Source: an uncultured Flavobacterium sp. (GTDB taxonomy: Bacteria > Bacteroidota > Bacteroidia > Flavobacteriales > Flavobacteriaceae). From it: a DNA stretch of 7,820 nt. Under the pieces are notes generated by a model. The model was not told where the DNA came from. It saw nothing but the letters and a program-made list of their open reading frames with translations, and made no database searches. Positions 5,979 to 7,820 of the stretch are shown one piece after another. The translations under genes were made by a program, and so were the position numbers. Within the stretch, counting starts at the first letter, position 1; the number at the start of each line of letters is the position of its first letter. The DNA is taken from contig CAMFLD010000115.1 in NCBI GenBank assembly GCA_945957245.1, positions 1-7,820 of the forward strand, in the 5' to 3' direction.

Positions 5979-6401
5979 ATGAGAAGAATTATCGTAGACT
6001 ATGCTAAACTAACCGGGGATATACTAAACTTATTAGTAGAGAAATTCCCTGAAGGTTATGACGACACCGACATCATTCGTTTCAGGAATGCCCAGAACGA
6101 GTTAATCGAGGCTGTAGAGGTTAGGACTGAAGATACTATTTACTTAGTTAAAGTCAGTACCAAGCTTGCGAGCCGTATGGAAAAATTTGATGAAGAAGAA
6201 GATATTGATTCAGTTGTAGAACCAATTGAACCGATCAAAGGTTTAGACGATGACGATGATATGCCATCTGACGATGGTGATGATGAGGAAGAAGATTTGT
6301 TGAAAGACAAAGGTGGTTCTGATGATGGTGACGATGATGAAGATGATGAGGATTTTGAATCTTCAGACAATTTTGATGATGACGAGGATGATGAGGAATA
6401 A
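5979..6401 (+). CDS. Conserved flavobacterial protein with a polyanionic tail, function unknown
   Basis: A 140-residue protein in two parts. Residues 1-70 look like a small folded domain (MRRIIVDYAKLTGDIL, EGYDDTDIIRF, then the ELIEAVEVRTEDTIYLVKV strands). Residues 71-140 are an Asp/Glu-rich tail with 42 acidic and only 3 basic residues, surely disordered. There is no signal peptide or membrane segment, so it should be cytoplasmic. From memory, similar short flavobacterial proteins are sometimes named DNA primase in databases; nothing here supports that, since there is no zinc finger and no TOPRIM motif, and I regard it as an error. It begins 9 bases after the deoxyhypusine-synthase homologue and ends before a strong terminator, so it shares that transcript. 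A polyanionic tail beside a polyamine enzyme might bind polycations or basic proteins, but this is speculation. An alternative is an RNA-polymerase-delta-like or chaperone-like acidic accessory protein. Confidence 0.8.
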   Translation: MRRIIVDYAKLTGDILNLLVEKFPEGYDDTDIIRFRNAQNELIEAVEVRTEDTIYLVKVSTKLASRMEKFDEEEDIDSVVEPIEPIKGLDDDDDMPSDDGDDEEEDLLKDKGGSDDGDDDEDDEDFESSDNFDDDEDDEE

Positions 6402-6429
6402 AATTATAAATCATTAATTTAAATAAACT

Positions 6430-6466
6430 AAAAATCCCAAATTCCAGATGGAACTTGGGATTTTTT
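6430..6466 (+). terminator. Strong, probably bidirectional terminator
   Basis: AAAAATCCCAA (6430-6440) pairs with TTGGGATTTTT (6455-6465). After one A-C mismatch, TTCC (6442-6445) pairs with GGAA (6450-6453) around an AGAT loop, and six T residues follow on the plus strand. The A run on the left side gives a T run on the minus strand as well. It lies between two convergent genes, ending the polyamine block from the left and the DinB-like gene from the right. Confidence 0.9.
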
Positions 6467-6498
6467 ATTAGTATAATCAATATTGTCAATTAATAAAA

Positions 6499-7017
6499 TT
6501 ACAAATATCTTTCTTCAAAAACTCTTTGATGATGGTTTTGATGCCCAATGATGACAAAACCCAGAGCCCTTACTGAAATGGTATTTTTAGAGGCAATGCC
6601 TTTACGCATCAGCTCCTTATCAGACAAAGACTTAAATAAAGATAAGGTTGCCTGACGTACAACAGCCAGTTCCGAAAGCAAATCCTGAATACTTCTTTTA
6701 GAGGCATTAGCTTCAACAACATAGTCATTTTCTTCAAAGCCGGGCAATTCGGTTTTATCGTTTCTGGCAAACCGCAACGCACGATAAGCAAATATTCTTT
6801 CAGCATCTATTAAGTGAAGAATAATATCTTTGATAGTCCATTTGCCTTCTGCATAGCGGTAATCAAATTTATCCATTGGAATGTTCTGAACGAATTTAAT
6901 GAAGCGGTGCACAGAAATTTCCAGTTCTTCTGTGAGCGTGTATTCGCCCGAAACCTGATTGATATAATTAGCATAAAAACCTGCAAATTCATCAGGTTGT
7001 AAATCGGTTGGTTTCAT
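6499..7017 (-). CDS. DinB/YfiT-fold putative metal-dependent protein
   Basis: Four-helix-bundle protein of the DinB superfamily, 172 residues from the ATG at 7017, probably cytoplasmic. It shows the family hallmarks EGKWTIKDIILHLIDAER (57-74) with H68, and a C-terminal GHQNHHQRVFEERYL block with H159 and H163. These three histidines match the usual metal triad. Members include thiol S-transferases using bacillithiol or mycothiol and many proteins of unknown reaction; despite the name, this is unrelated to DNA polymerase IV. An upstream in-frame GTG at 7044 would add nine residues, but its first base is the last base of a TAnnTTTG promoter match, so it would lie upstream of the mRNA start, and the ATG is preferred. 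The gene is convergent with the polyamine block and shares its terminator. It is downstream of the carboxylase gene on the same strand but has its own promoter match. No specific substrate can be assigned. Confidence 0.88.
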   Translation of the reverse strand: MKPTDLQPDEFAGFYANYINQVSGEYTLTEELEISVHRFIKFVQNIPMDKFDYRYAEGKWTIKDIILHLIDAERIFAYRALRFARNDKTELPGFEENDYVVEANASKRSIQDLLSELAVVRQATLSLFKSLSDKELMRKGIASKNTISVRALGFVIIGHQNHHQRVFEERYL

Positions 7018-7043
7018 TGTTTTTTGATTATTAATAGTTATCA

Positions 7044-7051
7044 CAAATCTA
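7044..7051 (-). promoter_or_regulatory. Candidate -7 promoter element of the DinB-like gene
   Basis: The minus strand reads TAGATTTG, an exact TAnnTTTG match ending 26 bases before the ATG at 7017. A matching TTG -33 box is not evident. The position decides the start of the downstream gene, because an in-frame GTG overlaps the end of this box. I see no clear hairpin terminator between the carboxylase stop at 7131 and this element, so some readthrough from the carboxylase is possible. Confidence 0.5.
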
Positions 7052-7130
7052 AGTAAATATCTGTCAGCTATTCCGTAAATATTAAAAACTACACGGTTTA
7101 TGAGCCATTAAATTTCTTAACTTATACACT

Positions 7131-7820
7131 TTATGCCGAATTCCTTGCTGCATTAGTATTACCGAATAACGAACGTGTCACCAGCTTTTCATATACTGCT
7201 AATAAAGTTTCATCAACAGCATTATTACGTTTCATTTCAATGATCATTGATGAGGCATATTGCTGGATTGCCAATAAAGGCATTACAATCTGTTCCCGTA
7301 TGGCTATAGATGCTTTTCCGTCCGGATAATTTTCCATCAATTCTTTATGATCGGCTATTTTGAGCAATAAGCGTTTGGTTTCAAGGAATTCATCATAAAT
7401 AATCTGCCAGAATTCACCAAACTCGGGATCATCTTTCATGTAAGCCGTAAGTGGGAAGAAACATTTTGCAAGTGACATCATACTATTTTCCAATAAAGTC
7501 CGGAAAAAAAGTGAATCATCATAAAGTTGTTTTACCTCTTCCCATTGGCCATTTTCTTCATATTGTTTAAGTGCTGTTCCAACGCCAAAAAAACCGGGAA
7601 CATTCTGTTTCAACTGGCTCCAGGCACTCACAAACGGGATTGCTCTTAAATCTGAAAAGTTGAGCCCGCCATCTGAATTCCTTTTTGAAGGACGGCTTCC
7701 AATATTGGTTTTAGCATAGTATTTCAGCGTACTGATTTGTTCCAGATAGGGAATGAATTTAGGATGCGCCTTGAAGTCAAGATACTTTTGATATCCAATC
7801 TGAGCCAGATTATCAATAAT
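7131..7820 (-). CDS. ppc: Phosphoenolpyruvate carboxylase, C-terminal part (runs off the right edge)
   Basis: Anaplerotic enzyme adding bicarbonate to phosphoenolpyruvate to give oxaloacetate and so refilling the TCA cycle; cytoplasmic homotetramer. Only the last 229 codons are in view and the frame is open to the window edge. Diagnostic blocks, counted from the edge, are the NIGSRPSKR segment followed by LRAIPFVSAWSQLKQNVPGFFGVGTAL. These correspond to the IGSRPAKR and LRAIPW...WLGVGTAL signatures of the family, including two arginines used in catalysis. The extreme C-terminus is ARNSA, comparable to the MRNTG end of the E. coli enzyme, whose asparagine binds the feedback inhibitor aspartate. 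The conserved asparagine suggests aspartate inhibition is kept. The chain is homologous up to the natural C-terminus, so the gene is not broken here. Its start, promoter and N-terminal catalytic histidine region lie outside the window. Confidence 0.95.
   Translation of the reverse strand: MIDNLAQIGYQKYLDFKAHPKFIPYLEQISTLKYYAKTNIGSRPSKRNSDGGLNFSDLRAIPFVSAWSQLKQNVPGFFGVGTALKQYEENGQWEEVKQLYDDSLFFRTLLENSMMSLAKCFFPLTAYMKDDPEFGEFWQIIYDEFLETKRLLLKIADHKELMENYPDGKASIAIREQIVMPLLAIQQYASSMIIEMKRNNAVDETLLAVYEKLVTRSLFGNTNAARNSA

Noticed and set aside
6140..6370. Minus-strand ORF rich in serine opposite the acidic-tail gene
   Set aside because: The serine runs are the mirror of GAT/GAC/GAA triplets read on the other strand. 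The plus-strand gene has operon spacing, a sensible N-terminal domain and a terminator.
5979..6401. Identification as DNA primase
   Set aside because: At 140 residues with no zinc-binding or TOPRIM motif it cannot be a primase; the label, if found in databases, is probably a propagated error.
6235..6489. Minus-strand ORF rich in His and Leu
   Set aside because: It is another frame shadow of the acidic triplet tract and runs through the strong terminator hairpin.
6499..7017. Reading the DinB-like gene as DNA polymerase IV
   Set aside because: The DinB name is shared by two unrelated families. This protein has the short four-helix, three-histidine pattern and none of the Y-family polymerase motifs.
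7131..7631. Stand-alone 166-residue protein starting at 7631
   Set aside because: The apparent start is an internal GTG valine codon of phosphoenolpyruvate carboxylase; the frame stays open upstream and encodes conserved family motifs up to the window edge.

Overview
The window looks like chromosomal DNA of a Flavobacteriaceae member, most likely Flavobacterium or a close relative. The grounds are the AT-rich base composition, several upstream matches to the Bacteroidetes -7 promoter element TAnnTTTG, almost no Shine-Dalgarno sequences, a secreted surface protein of the type usually exported by type IX secretion, and protein families typical of that group. No tRNA, rRNA, insertion sequence, CRISPR array, integrase or phage gene was seen, and nothing suggests recent horizontal transfer.

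Layout. Positions 1-714 (minus strand) hold the N-terminal part of a large secreted protein: signal peptide, one beta-sandwich-type domain, and the start of a Cys/Thr/Pro repeat. Next comes a monofunctional proline dehydrogenase (859-2031, minus) with a clear intrinsic terminator. It diverges from aroB, 3-dehydroquinate synthase (2121-3188, plus), and each gene has its own promoter-like sequence in the 89-base gap. Between aroB and the next large gene lies a 59-codon ORF (3246-3425) behind a good promoter match, followed directly by a possible RNA structure.

The centre is a polyamine locus on the plus strand: a 467-residue PLP fold-type III decarboxylase, probably acting on arginine (3482-4885); a deoxyhypusine-synthase-family protein (4998-5969); and, 9 bases later, a short protein with an extremely acidic tail (5979-6401). 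A strong terminator, probably bidirectional, closes this block. Flavobacteria are known to accumulate sym-homospermidine and bacteria lack eIF5A, so the middle enzyme is best read as a homospermidine-synthase-type enzyme. The inferred route is arginine to agmatine to putrescine to homospermidine. The agmatine-to-putrescine enzyme is not encoded between these genes.

The right end (minus strand) has a DinB/YfiT-fold putative metal protein (6499-7017), whose start is settled by a promoter match overlapping the upstream GTG, and the C-terminal 229 residues of phosphoenolpyruvate carboxylase (7131 to the window edge).

Most of the window is ordinary core metabolism. The parts that deserve a second look are the small ORF with its leader structure ahead of the decarboxylase, the altered active site of the deoxyhypusine-synthase homologue, and the polyanionic protein coupled to it.
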